64,000 nucleotides of DNA. It comes from Myxococcus qinghaiensis (GTDB lineage Bacteria; Myxococcota; Myxococcia; Myxococcales; Myxococcaceae). The notes under the pieces are model-generated. The model did not search any database and was not told where the DNA came from. It was given only the letters and a program-made list of their open reading frames with translations. Both the position numbers and the translations under genes were made by a program. Shown here piece after piece: positions 26,229-35,000 of the stretch (position 1 is its first letter; each line of letters starts with the position of its first letter). The stretch is taken from contig NZ_JAKCFA010000039.1 of NCBI RefSeq assembly GCF_024198215.1, positions 1 to 64,000 of the forward strand, read 5' to 3'.

Positions 26229-26879
26229 ATGCCCACTCGGAAGACGATACGCAGGACGTCCTCTCCCAAGCGGAGCACGGCTCAGCGCGCGACTACGAAG
26301 CCGGCCACCTCCGAGGCGCCCTCGGGGCGATTCTCGACGCATGAGGTGGATTCGAAGCGCTGGCCCGACTTCGCGCGGCTGTTCGAGAGCCAGGGCGGAC
26401 CCAAGTACTGCTGGTGCATGGTGTGGCGGGCCGAGGGCGCGGAAGCCCGGCTCGCGGACAATGCGCATCGCAAGGCGGCGATGCAGCGGCGCGTGAAGCA
26501 GGGGACTCCGGTGGGGCTGCTCGGCTACCTCGGGGACGAGCCGGTGGCGTGGTGTTCCCTCGCGCCGCGTGACACGTACCGCAAGGGGCTCGGAGGCTTG
26601 AATCCGGAGGACGAGGCGCCAGAGCGCGTGTGGTCCCTGGCGTGTTTCTTCGTCACCCGAGCGGCCCGAGGGCAGGGGATTGCGCAAAGACTCATCAAGG
26701 CCGCCATCGCCCACGCTCGCAAGCGGGGCGCCAGCGTCGTCGAGGCGTACCCCGTGGACCCCAGCTCACCGAGCTATCGCTTCATGGGCTTCGTGGAGAC
26801 GTTCGAACAGCTCGGCTTCCAGGAAGTGGGGCGAGAGGGAAGTCGCCGCCACGTCTACCGGTACGAGCTGTCCGCGTGA
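26229..26879 (+). CDS. GNAT-family N-acetyltransferase
   Basis: A 216-residue protein. The first 35 residues are a basic Arg/Lys/Thr/Ser-rich extension. The GNAT fold follows (about 40-205) with the acetyl-CoA loop FVTRAARGQGIAQRLI at about 140-155 and the C-terminal VEAYPVDPSSPSYRFMG. CWCMVWR near residue 61 is a conserved feature of one GNAT subgroup. The ATG at 26229 is preceded by AAGGAGG. The substrate is unknown. It converges on nrdB with 39 bp between stops. Confidence 0.88.
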   Translation: MPTRKTIRRTSSPKRSTAQRATTKPATSEAPSGRFSTHEVDSKRWPDFARLFESQGGPKYCWCMVWRAEGAEARLADNAHRKAAMQRRVKQGTPVGLLGYLGDEPVAWCSLAPRDTYRKGLGGLNPEDEAPERVWSLACFFVTRAARGQGIAQRLIKAAIAHARKRGASVVEAYPVDPSSPSYRFMGFVETFEQLGFQEVGREGSRRHVYRYELSA

Positions 26880-26918
26880 CAGGGAGGGCGAGCCCTGGAG
26901 GGGGCCCGCCCGGGGACA

Positions 26919-27929
26919 TCAGAACGTGGCGTCGAGCACCACGTCGTTGGCCGCGCCCACGCCCACGGCGACCTGGTAGGCGGACACACGGCGCTCGAAG
27001 AAGTTGGTGAGCTCCTGCACGTCCTGAAGGTCCATGAAGGACAGGGGGTTCTTCGTGCGGAACACGGGCGTCAGCCCCAGCATCTGGAGCCGCTGGTCCG
27101 CCGTGTACTCCAGGTAGCCGCGCATCTCCTGCACGGACAAGCCCGCGACGCCGCCGCTCAAGAGGTCCTGGGCGAACTGCGTCTCGCACTCCACCGCCTC
27201 GCGCAGCATCGCCTCCACGTCGCGCTCCATCTTCGCGTCGAAGAGGTCGGGCTCCTCCTTGCGGGCCACCGTGATGCACTCGTAGGCGAAGGCCATGTGC
27301 GAACTCTCGTCGCGGAACACCCAGTTCGTCCCGGCGGCGAGCCCGTTGAGCAGGCCCTTGCTGCGCAGGAAGTACACGTAGGCGAAGGCCGCGAAGAAGA
27401 AGAGGCCCTCGATGCAGCCCGCGAAGCAGATGAGGTTGAGCAGGAAGGCGCGGCGGTGCTCCTTCGTCGTCAGCTCGTTCAGCCCGTTGATGCTGTCCAT
27501 CCACTTCATGCAGAAGCGCGCCTTGCGCTGGATGGAGGGGATGTTGTCGATGGCGGCGAACGCCTTCGCGCGCTCGGCCTGGTCCGGCACGTAGGTGTCC
27601 AGCAGCGTCAGGTAGAACTGGACGTGCAGGGCCTCTTCATAGAGCTGACGCGACAGGTACATCCGCGCCTCGGGCGCGTTGATGTGTTTGTACAGGTTCA
27701 ACACCAGGTTGTTGCCGACGATGCTGTCGCCCGTCGCGAAGAAGGCCACCAACCGGTGGATGAGATGTCTTTCCGCGTCCGTCATCTTCGAGCGGAGGTC
27801 GACCAGGTCCGTGGAGAAGTCGACCTCCTCGACAGTCCACGTGTTCTTGATGGCGTTCCGGTACATCTCGAAGAAGACCGGGTAGGCCATCGGGCGCAGC
27901 GTCAGGTTCAGGCCGGGTTCGAGCAGCAT
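26919..27929 (-). CDS. nrdB: Ribonucleotide reductase, class I beta subunit
   Basis: Holds the di-iron centre and tyrosyl radical for deoxynucleotide synthesis. The 336-residue protein has metal-ligand candidates Asp68, Glu99 and His102 (YEEALHVQFY), with the radical Tyr106 four residues after the His, as in class Ia enzymes rather than the Tyr-less class Ic. Later ligands are in CIEGLFFFAAFAY and FRDESSHMAFA. The ATG at 27929 gives the family N-terminus (LEPGLNLTLRPMAYPVF); the frame is open further but the upstream residues are not NrdB-like. It is 209 bp downstream of nrdA. Confidence 0.95.
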   Translation of the reverse strand: MLLEPGLNLTLRPMAYPVFFEMYRNAIKNTWTVEEVDFSTDLVDLRSKMTDAERHLIHRLVAFFATGDSIVGNNLVLNLYKHINAPEARMYLSRQLYEEALHVQFYLTLLDTYVPDQAERAKAFAAIDNIPSIQRKARFCMKWMDSINGLNELTTKEHRRAFLLNLICFAGCIEGLFFFAAFAYVYFLRSKGLLNGLAAGTNWVFRDESSHMAFAYECITVARKEEPDLFDAKMERDVEAMLREAVECETQFAQDLLSGGVAGLSVQEMRGYLEYTADQRLQMLGLTPVFRTKNPLSFMDLQDVQELTNFFERRVSAYQVAVGVGAANDVVLDATF

Positions 27930-28138
27930 GGGCGCGATCAATACAGCAGCCGAGTGGGCGAACAAACTCCTGATGTGCTCGCCTGCTCGCGTCCACGTCC
28001 TCTGAACAATTCTCCTGATGCGAAGCGCGCGGACGCCTTCACGTACGTTCCGCGGTGTGAAATGCGCCCGCAAAACGAAGCGAGCACACGCTCTCGCGCA
28101 TGCTCGCCCGGATGAAAACTCAGTGAGTCAGGAATTCC

Positions 28139-30640
28139 TTACTGGCACGCCTCGCACGCTTCCGGGTTCTCCAGGGAGCACGCGACTGCTTCGGCGTCCG
28201 TCACCGAGGAGGCGGATGCGACAGGCGCGGGCGCGGAGGGCGCGGGTGCACTCGCGGTGCTGTTGCCCACCGTCGCCTTGGCGATGCGTGTGGCCGGACG
28301 GGAGCGCATGTAATACGTCGTCTTCAGCCCCTTCTGCCATGCGTAGAAATACATGGAGGAGAGCTTGCCGATGTTCGGCGTCTCCACGAAGAGGTTGAGC
28401 GACTGGCTCTGGTCGATGAAGGCGCCGCGGTCGGCCGCCATGTCGATGAGCGAGCGCATGGGCAGCTCCCACGCGGTCCGGTAGATGGTGCGCAGGTCCG
28501 CCGGCAGCTCCGCCAGGTCCTGGATGCTGCCTTCCGCCATCTTGATGCGATTGCGCACGCCCTCGTTCCAGATGCCAATCGCCTGGAGGTCACGGACGAG
28601 GTAGCGGTTCACCTGGAGGAAGTCACCCGACAGCGTCTCGCGCTTGAACAGGTTGGACACCTGCGGCTCGATGCACTCGTAGCAGCCGGCGATGGACGCA
28701 ATCGTCGCGGTGGGCGCAATCGCAATCATCAGCGAGTTGCGCAGGCCGTGCTTCATGATGCGAGCGCGCAGCGCATCCCAGCGCGCCGTGTCCTCCGGCG
28801 TCACACCCCAGCTGTCGAACTGGAGCTCGCCCTTCGCCGCCCGCGTCTCCGGGAAGGAGGGATGCGCGCCGAACTGCTCGGCCATCTCGCACGACGTGGT
28901 CAGCGCCGCGAAGTAGATCTCCTCCGAAATCTTCCGCGACAGCGCGCGAGCCTCGGGGGCGTCGAACGGCAGGCGGAGCTGGAAGAAGACGTCCTGCAGG
29001 CCCATCAGGCCCAGGCCCACCGGACGCCAGCGGCGGTTGGAGTCCGCCGCCGTGGGGATGGGGTAGAAGTTGAGGTCGATGACCCGGTCCAGCTGCTTCA
29101 TCGCGAGCTGGGCGTTGGCGCGCAGGCGCTCGAAGTCGAACTTCCCGTCCACCACCAGGCGGCCCAGGTTCAGCGAGCCCAGGTTGCACACCGCCGTCTC
29201 ACCCTGGCTCGTCACCTCCAGGATTTCGGTGCACAGGTTGGACAGGTGGATGACGTTGCCGGGCAGGCCCGTCTGGTTGCTCTTGCGGTTGCTGATGTCC
29301 TTGAAGGTCATCCAGCCGTTGCCCGTCTGCGCCAGCGTCTTCATCATCTTGGCGTAGAGGTCTCGCGCCTTCACCTTGCGCATCGCCAGGCCAGAAGCCT
29401 CCGCCTCGACGTAGGCCTTCTCGAACGCCTCGCCGAACAGGTCCGTCAGGTGGGGCACCACCTTGGGGTCGAACAGGCTCCAGTCGCCCTCCGACTCCAC
29501 CCGCTTCATGAACAGGTCCGGCACCCAGTTGGCCAGGTTCAGGTTGTGGGTGCGGCGCGCATCGTCACCGGTGTTCTCGCGCAGCTCGAGGAAGTCCTCG
29601 ATGTCCGCGTGCCACGTCTCCAGGTACACGCAGCAGGCGCCCTTGCGCTTGCCGCCCTGATTCACCGCCGCCACGGACGCGTCCAGCGTCTTCAGCCAGG
29701 GGACGATGCCGTTGGAGTGGCCGTTGGTGGAGCGGATGAGCGAGCCGCGCGCGCGCACGCGGTGGTAGCCCACGCCGATGCCGCCGGAGAACTTGGACAG
29801 CATCGCGATGTCCGAATACTTCCGGTAGATGGCGTCCAGCTCGTCCGTCGGCGAGTCCAGCAGGAAGCAGCTGGAGAGCTGCTCGTGGCGGGTGCCGGAG
29901 TTGAAGAGCGTGGGGGAGCTGGGCAGGTACTCCAGGGAGCTGAACAGCCGGTACAGCTCGATGGCCTCCTTCGCGTTGTCGCCGCTCAGCGCGCACGCGA
30001 CGCGGAGGAAGAACTCCTGCGGCGTCTCCAGCACCTCGCGCGTCTGCGGGTTCTTCAGCAGATAGCGGTCGTAGACGGTGCGCAGGCCGAAGTACTCGAA
30101 CAAGTCATTGCGCGACGGGTCGATGGCGGCGTTGAGCTTGCGCGCGTTGGCCTGGACGAACTGCAGCAGCCGGTCCGCGATGAGGCCGTGCTTGTGGCCG
30201 GCGGCGACGGACTGGCTGAAGGAGTGGATGTCCTGGTTGCTGACCTCCTTCTGGATGAAGGTGGCCAACAGGCGCGCGGACAGGCGCGCGTACTCGGGCT
30301 CCTCGACGATGAGGGCGGCGGCCGTCTGGATGGAGAGGCTGTCCAGCTCGCGCGTCGTGGCTCCGTCGTAGAGGCCGGAGATGGTCTTCGTGGCCACGCG
30401 CATGACGTCCACGCGGGACAGCCCCATGCAGCTCTTGCCCACCGCGCGCACAATCTTGTTCAGGTCCACCGGCTCGGCCGTGCCGTTGCGCTTGCGCACG
30501 CGCATGGTGGTGGGGGCGAAGTCGCTCTGTGTGGGCTCGGCCACGGGCGTCACGCTCGCGGTCGGCCCGGGTTGGGCGTGGGTGGCGGGCGGGACAGGCA
30601 TGGGCGCGGGGGCGGGCTTCACGGGCGTTTCGAAGTTCAC
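28139..30640 (-). CDS. nrdA: Ribonucleotide reductase, class I alpha subunit
   Basis: Catalytic subunit, 833 residues from the GTG at 30640. A Pro/Ala-rich leader (1-40) precedes an ATP-cone allosteric domain (about 43-135; RVRKRNGTAEPVDLNKIV). The barrel has SSCFLLDSPTDELDAI with the first redox Cys, FSGGIGVGYHRVRARGS, NLCTEILEVTS, CNLGSLNLG, and PTATIASIAGCYECIEPQ. The C-terminal thiol pair is in EACEACQ. The GTG at 30640 has GGAG upstream; another GTG at 30736 would add 32 residues and has no ribosome site. The leader carries a promoter and hairpins. Confidence 0.95.
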   Translation of the reverse strand: MNFETPVKPAPAPMPVPPATHAQPGPTASVTPVAEPTQSDFAPTTMRVRKRNGTAEPVDLNKIVRAVGKSCMGLSRVDVMRVATKTISGLYDGATTRELDSLSIQTAAALIVEEPEYARLSARLLATFIQKEVSNQDIHSFSQSVAAGHKHGLIADRLLQFVQANARKLNAAIDPSRNDLFEYFGLRTVYDRYLLKNPQTREVLETPQEFFLRVACALSGDNAKEAIELYRLFSSLEYLPSSPTLFNSGTRHEQLSSCFLLDSPTDELDAIYRKYSDIAMLSKFSGGIGVGYHRVRARGSLIRSTNGHSNGIVPWLKTLDASVAAVNQGGKRKGACCVYLETWHADIEDFLELRENTGDDARRTHNLNLANWVPDLFMKRVESEGDWSLFDPKVVPHLTDLFGEAFEKAYVEAEASGLAMRKVKARDLYAKMMKTLAQTGNGWMTFKDISNRKSNQTGLPGNVIHLSNLCTEILEVTSQGETAVCNLGSLNLGRLVVDGKFDFERLRANAQLAMKQLDRVIDLNFYPIPTAADSNRRWRPVGLGLMGLQDVFFQLRLPFDAPEARALSRKISEEIYFAALTTSCEMAEQFGAHPSFPETRAAKGELQFDSWGVTPEDTARWDALRARIMKHGLRNSLMIAIAPTATIASIAGCYECIEPQVSNLFKRETLSGDFLQVNRYLVRDLQAIGIWNEGVRNRIKMAEGSIQDLAELPADLRTIYRTAWELPMRSLIDMAADRGAFIDQSQSLNLFVETPNIGKLSSMYFYAWQKGLKTTYYMRSRPATRIAKATVGNSTASAPAPSAPAPVASASSVTDAEAVACSLENPEACEACQ

Positions 30641-30742
30641 GAGCGGCTCACTCCAAACGAGGGCAATGGCGTGGCCACGAGGGCAAGCGACGAGCTTGCC
30701 CTGGGAGGGGTTTCCCGGGCCACGAAATAACTGCACGGATGT

Positions 30743-30778
30743 GTAGGGGAGAAGGCCCGCTCTACTGGCGCGGGCCTA
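30743..30778 (-). promoter_or_regulatory. Terminator-like hairpin in the nrdA leader
   Basis: On the minus strand AGGCCCGC and GCGGGCCT form a perfect 8-bp stem with a 9-base loop, and the stem is followed by TCTCCCC. It lies between the predicted promoter and the nrdA start, so it could attenuate transcription. An outer GTAGG/CCTAC pair could extend the stem. Confidence 0.5.
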
Positions 30779-30903
30779 CGGTCTCGAGGATACCCGGAGG
30801 CTCAGGTGACATGCGGGGTAGACTGACGTGTGTAAAGACACCACAACCCCTCCCTGAACCCCGTGGGACGCCACCGAACGGTGGGGCGTCGTCGACCGGG
30901 CAC

Positions 30904-30932
30904 AAGGTATTGGGGGCTCCCGTTGGTGTCAA
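30904..30932 (-). promoter_or_regulatory. Sigma70-type promoter of nrdA
   Basis: Minus strand: perfect TTGACA (30932-30927), 17 bases, then TACCTT (30909-30904). The predicted leader is about 255 bases and includes a stable hairpin at about 30867-30891 (GACGC-CACCG/CGGTG-GGGCGTC type) as well as the hairpin at 30743-30778. I found no NrdR box (ACAC-AT-rich-GTGT) and no cobalamin riboswitch. The rest of the stretch to 31093 holds nothing I can name. Confidence 0.65.
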
Positions 30933-31093
30933 CGCGAGATCTAGTGCCTGGGTAGGTCCGTCCTTTGCAATCTATGATCGATCTCCAACGCCCCTCGTCA
31001 CGTTCTGCTCACAACACTCCGTGACAGACTGGAGGACACTCCGTGCGGGGGGCGTGAAATCGAACCTGGGAGGACGGGTGCGCGGGGCCCTGC

Positions 31094-31912
31094 TCAGGGA
31101 GTCGTGCCCGAGTCCATCCCCGAATCCACCTCCGGCGTCGGAGTGGCACCCTGCGTGGGGGCCTCTGGCGAGGTCGGTGTGGGTGCGGGTGGGGGTGCCT
31201 GGACGGGGGCCTCGGGAGGCGTCTCACGGGGCGTCTCCTGGGGTCCACTCAAGGTGTGGACGGCGCGGCGGAGGGCCTCCTCGAGCGCGCGGGCGGGGGG
31301 CGAGACGGTGGAGAGCATCTGGTTGGCGCTGCGCGCGTGGCGGCTCTGGCTCTCCGCGGCGAGCTTGAGCTGGGCCAGGGCGTCGCTGACGAGCCTCCGG
31401 GCATCCTCGAGCTTCTGGCGGGCCTGGAAGAAGGCCACCTCGGTCATGAGCTTCTGGAGCGTGAGGCGCTGCTCCTCGGTGACGCCGGAGAGCTTCTCCG
31501 CGCGGCGCAGGTAGTACAGGCCCTGCTCCACCTTGGGGGGCTCTTCGGAGGCGATGCGGGGGCGGGCCATGGACTCCAGGAGCGGGAAGAGGGCCCGGTC
31601 CAGCTCATCACGCTCGGTGAAGCTGCGCAGGATGAGGGAGCCGACGTCCTGGCCCTCCAGGGGGATGGGGGCATAGGCGTCCGCCAGCCGGGGGTCTCCG
31701 GGCCGGTAGGGGACGGAGCCCATGGGGGCCATGCGGCCCTTCATCACCACGAGCTGGCCGTCCACGGGGGCCAGGGTGAAGGTGCGCGAGTTGAGCTGGG
31801 ACAGGAGGAAGACGACCACCCCGCCCAGTCCGAGAATGAGGCAGAAGACGAGCAGCCTGGTGAAGGTCCGCCGTGCCCGATAGCCAAAGCCCTGCTGTGC
31901 CGATCCGTTCAT
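31094..31912 (-). CDS. Hypothetical membrane-anchored coiled-coil protein
   Basis: A 272-residue protein with one N-terminal membrane helix (about 19-41, LLVFCLILGLGGVVVFLL). A soluble region with helical, coiled-coil-prone stretches follows (about 105-210), ending in a Pro/Ala/Thr-rich tail of about 50 residues. Topology is probably N-in, with the body in the periplasm. The ATG has AGGAG upstream. It is divergent from the giant coiled-coil gene with 104 bp between starts. No enzymatic motif is seen and I do not recognise the family. Confidence 0.7.
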   Translation of the reverse strand: MNGSAQQGFGYRARRTFTRLLVFCLILGLGGVVVFLLSQLNSRTFTLAPVDGQLVVMKGRMAPMGSVPYRPGDPRLADAYAPIPLEGQDVGSLILRSFTERDELDRALFPLLESMARPRIASEEPPKVEQGLYYLRRAEKLSGVTEEQRLTLQKLMTEVAFFQARQKLEDARRLVSDALAQLKLAAESQSRHARSANQMLSTVSPPARALEEALRRAVHTLSGPQETPRETPPEAPVQAPPPAPTPTSPEAPTQGATPTPEVDSGMDSGTTP

Positions 31913-31969
31913 GTCGCCTGCTCTCCTGACGTCCGGGCGCCGGGCTGATTTCGGCCCCTGGCGCTTTCC

Positions 31970-31997
31970 TTGGGGCGCGGAGGCCCACGGCTATACT
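31970..31997 (+). promoter_or_regulatory. Promoter of the giant coiled-coil gene
   Basis: TTGGGG, 16 bases, then TATACT (five of six consensus). Transcription would start near 32004, 13 bases before the ATG at 32017, giving a very short leader with no visible ribosome-binding site. Confidence 0.45.
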
Positions 31998-32016
31998 CCC
32001 ACCCCCGAACACACCC

Positions 32017-35000
32017 ATGCATCACACATTCCGTCGCATGGGGCCCAGTGAACTGCTGCCCCGCTACATTTTCGCCGAGAGCCTCTTCGCGCGCCGACGC
32101 GTGCTGGAGGTCGACGCGGTGGCCTCCACCGGAGGAGAGAGCGCGCGTTTCCTGCTGGAGCGGGGAGCCCGGGCTGTCGTCGCCTGTGACGAGGACGTGA
32201 AGGCGGTCCAGGCCGCGCAGAAGGCGCACGGTGGGCCCACGCTGCGCTACCGCGCCAACATCTACGACGACTTCGAGCCGGGCAGCTTCGACGTGGTGCT
32301 CGTGGCGGACCTGGCGCCGTACGTCCGGGCCCCGGAGCTCCTGGCTGAGCTGGCGCGGCTGGTGGCGAAGCAGGGCTTCCTGGTGGGCGGCCTGCGCAAT
32401 GTGGCGGGCCTGGCGCTGCCGCAGCTGGTGGAAGCGGAAGAGGGGAACGTTCCGCCCACCTACGGGCTCCTGCTGGATGCGCTCAACGTGCACTTCCCCC
32501 ATGTGGAGGTGGCCACGCAGTCGCCGGTGCTGGGGTACCAGCTCGCCTTCGAGCGGGGCGAGGGGCTCCAGGTGGACGGCTCGCTCGTGGAGAACGGCGA
32601 GGCGGCGTACTTCGTGGTCGTCGCCGGGCAGGAGCCCGCGCGCTCGGTGGACCCCACGTGGGTGCAGCTCCCGCCGGAGCCGCTGGCCTTCACGCGGGGC
32701 AAGCTCGACGAAGTCGTGGCGCGCGCGAAGTCCTGGGAGGAGCGCAGCGCGCGGCTGAAGGAGTCGCTGACGCGGCTTCGCACCGAGCTGACGGACCGCG
32801 AGGCGGAGGTCGCTTCACTCAAGCCCGTGCTGGAGGTGACTCGGGACGAGGTGGCGCGGCTCACCGCGCAGCTGGAGCAGGCGCGGGGCACGCCGGAGTC
32901 GCAGCGCGAGCGGGATGACCTGGCGGGACGGCTGCGCCGACGTGAGCTGGAGCTCCAGGTCGCGCACGAGCGGCTGGGGGATGCGGACCGCCGTCTGGCG
33001 GCTCAACGTCTGGAGGTCGAGGCCGCGCAGCGCGCGCAGGCGGAGGCCGGAGTCCAGGTGCTCGCGGGGCAGGAGACGCTCCGGCTGGAGCGCGCGCGCC
33101 GCGAGGAGCTGGCCACCTCCTTGGAGGAGGCCCGGGAGCGGCTGACGCAGACCTATACCCAGGTGCGTGAGCTTCAGGATGAGCTGACCACGCTGCGCAT
33201 CGACCGGGAGAAGGACCGGCTCCTGGCGGAGCGCGCTGGGGAGCAGTCCGAGGACCGGCGTCGCGCGGCGGACGCGGCCCGGGAGCGGGAGCTGCGCATC
33301 GCCGAGCAGTACTCGGCGGCCCTGGCGGCGGTGGAGCATCTGAAGGACGGCACGGCTCGGGCGGAGGAGGCCGCGCGCGATGCCGTGGCGGCCCTGTCCG
33401 TGCGGGAAGCGGAGCTGGCGCGCGCGGCTCGCGAGCTGACGGAGGCGTCCCTGCGGGTGTCGTCGGCCGAAGGGGCTCGACGGGACGCGGAGGAGCGGCT
33501 GGCGGCGCTCCAGGCGGAGGGACGGGGTCAGGAGACGGAGCTCGTCGCCGCGCGCGAGCGGGAAGCACGACTGCGGGCCGAACTGGAGGCGCTGACGCAG
33601 GGCGAGGCCTCCGCTCGCGCCACCGCGCGGAAGCTGGAGGAAGCGCTCCACGAGGCCGAGCAGCGCATCACCGCGCTGGAGGAGGAGCGCGCTCGCGTGG
33701 AGGCGGGGCTGACGGGGGTCCTGGAGACGGAGCGCTCCGGACTTCAGGCCCGGCTGTCGGCGCTGGAGGGCGTGCTGGAGTCGGAGCGCGTGCGCGCGGA
33801 GGCGCTCGCGGACGAGGCTCGCACCGAGGCCGCCATTCGTGCGGAGACGGAGGCGCGCAAGCTGGAGCTGGAGGAGGAGCGCCAGGCGCTGGTCCGCCGT
33901 GTGGTGGAGCTGGAGGCGGAGGTCTCCACGTTGAGCCGCTCCCGCCGCGAGGAGGCTGAGCGCGCGGAGGAGCTGGCGGCCTCGCTTCAGTCCGTGCAGT
34001 CGGACCTGGAGACGGCGCACCAGGAGCGGGACGCCACGGCGGCCCTGGCCGCTCGCGTGGGCGGAGAGCTGGACCAGGAGCGTGAGTCGCGCGCGGCGGT
34101 CGAGGACGCGCTGCGCGTCTCTCGCGGCAAGCTGGAGAGCGCGGCCCAGCGGCTCGTCGAGGCCGAGGCGACCCTGGCCCGGACCCGTGAGGCGGTGGAC
34201 GCGGAGGTGGAGCGTCGCGCCGCGCTGGAGACTTCGCTGGCGGAGGTCCAGGCCACGCTGGAGTCCGAGCGCGATGGTCGCCTGAGGTCGGGCTCCGCGC
34301 TGGAGACCCTGCGCGCGCAACTGGAGACGGAGCAGGCGCGCCGGGAGACCGCGGAGGCGGCGCTCACCGAGGCCCAGGCGGGACTCGCCGAGGCACGACA
34401 GGCGCTCAACCAGTCGAAGGAGGCCCTGGACGCGGAGACGGAGCGTCGGGCCCGTTGGGAAGCGGTGCTCGCGGACGTGCAGGTCCAGCTCCAGGATGAG
34501 CTGCAGCGACGCACCCGCGCCGAGGAGGCGCTGGCGGAGGCGCGAGGACAACTTCAAGGCGAGGGCCAGCAGCGGACCCATGTCGAGGGGACGCTGGCGG
34601 AAGCGCAGGCGCGCCTCCAGACAGAGGCCGAGCGGCGGAGCCGTTCCGAAGCGGCGCTGACGGAGGCTCAGGCCCGCTTCGAGGCGGCACTGGCCGAGGC
34701 CGCCGCCCGACTTCAGGAAGAGGCGGAAGCGAAGGCGCGCGTCGAAGCGACGCTGGCCGAGGCACAGGCTCGCCTTGAGGAAGAGCGCGAGGCGAAGGCG
34801 CGAGTCTCCGCGTCGCTCGCCGAGGTCCAGGCTCGGATCGAGTCGGAAGCCGAAGCGAAGGCGCTCGTCGAGACGGCGCTCGCCGAGGCTCGGGCTCGAG
34901 GCCAGTCGGAGTCGGAAGCCAAGGCGCGCGTCGAGGCGGCGCTGGCCGAGGCTCAGGCCAGGAACCAGTCAGAGGTCGAAGCGAAGGCGCGCGTCGAGGC

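Noticed and set aside
30641..31093. NrdR boxes or a cobalamin riboswitch upstream of nrdA
   Set aside because: No paired ACAC-AT-rich-GTGT sequences and no B12-box could be found; the reductase is class I and needs no B12.
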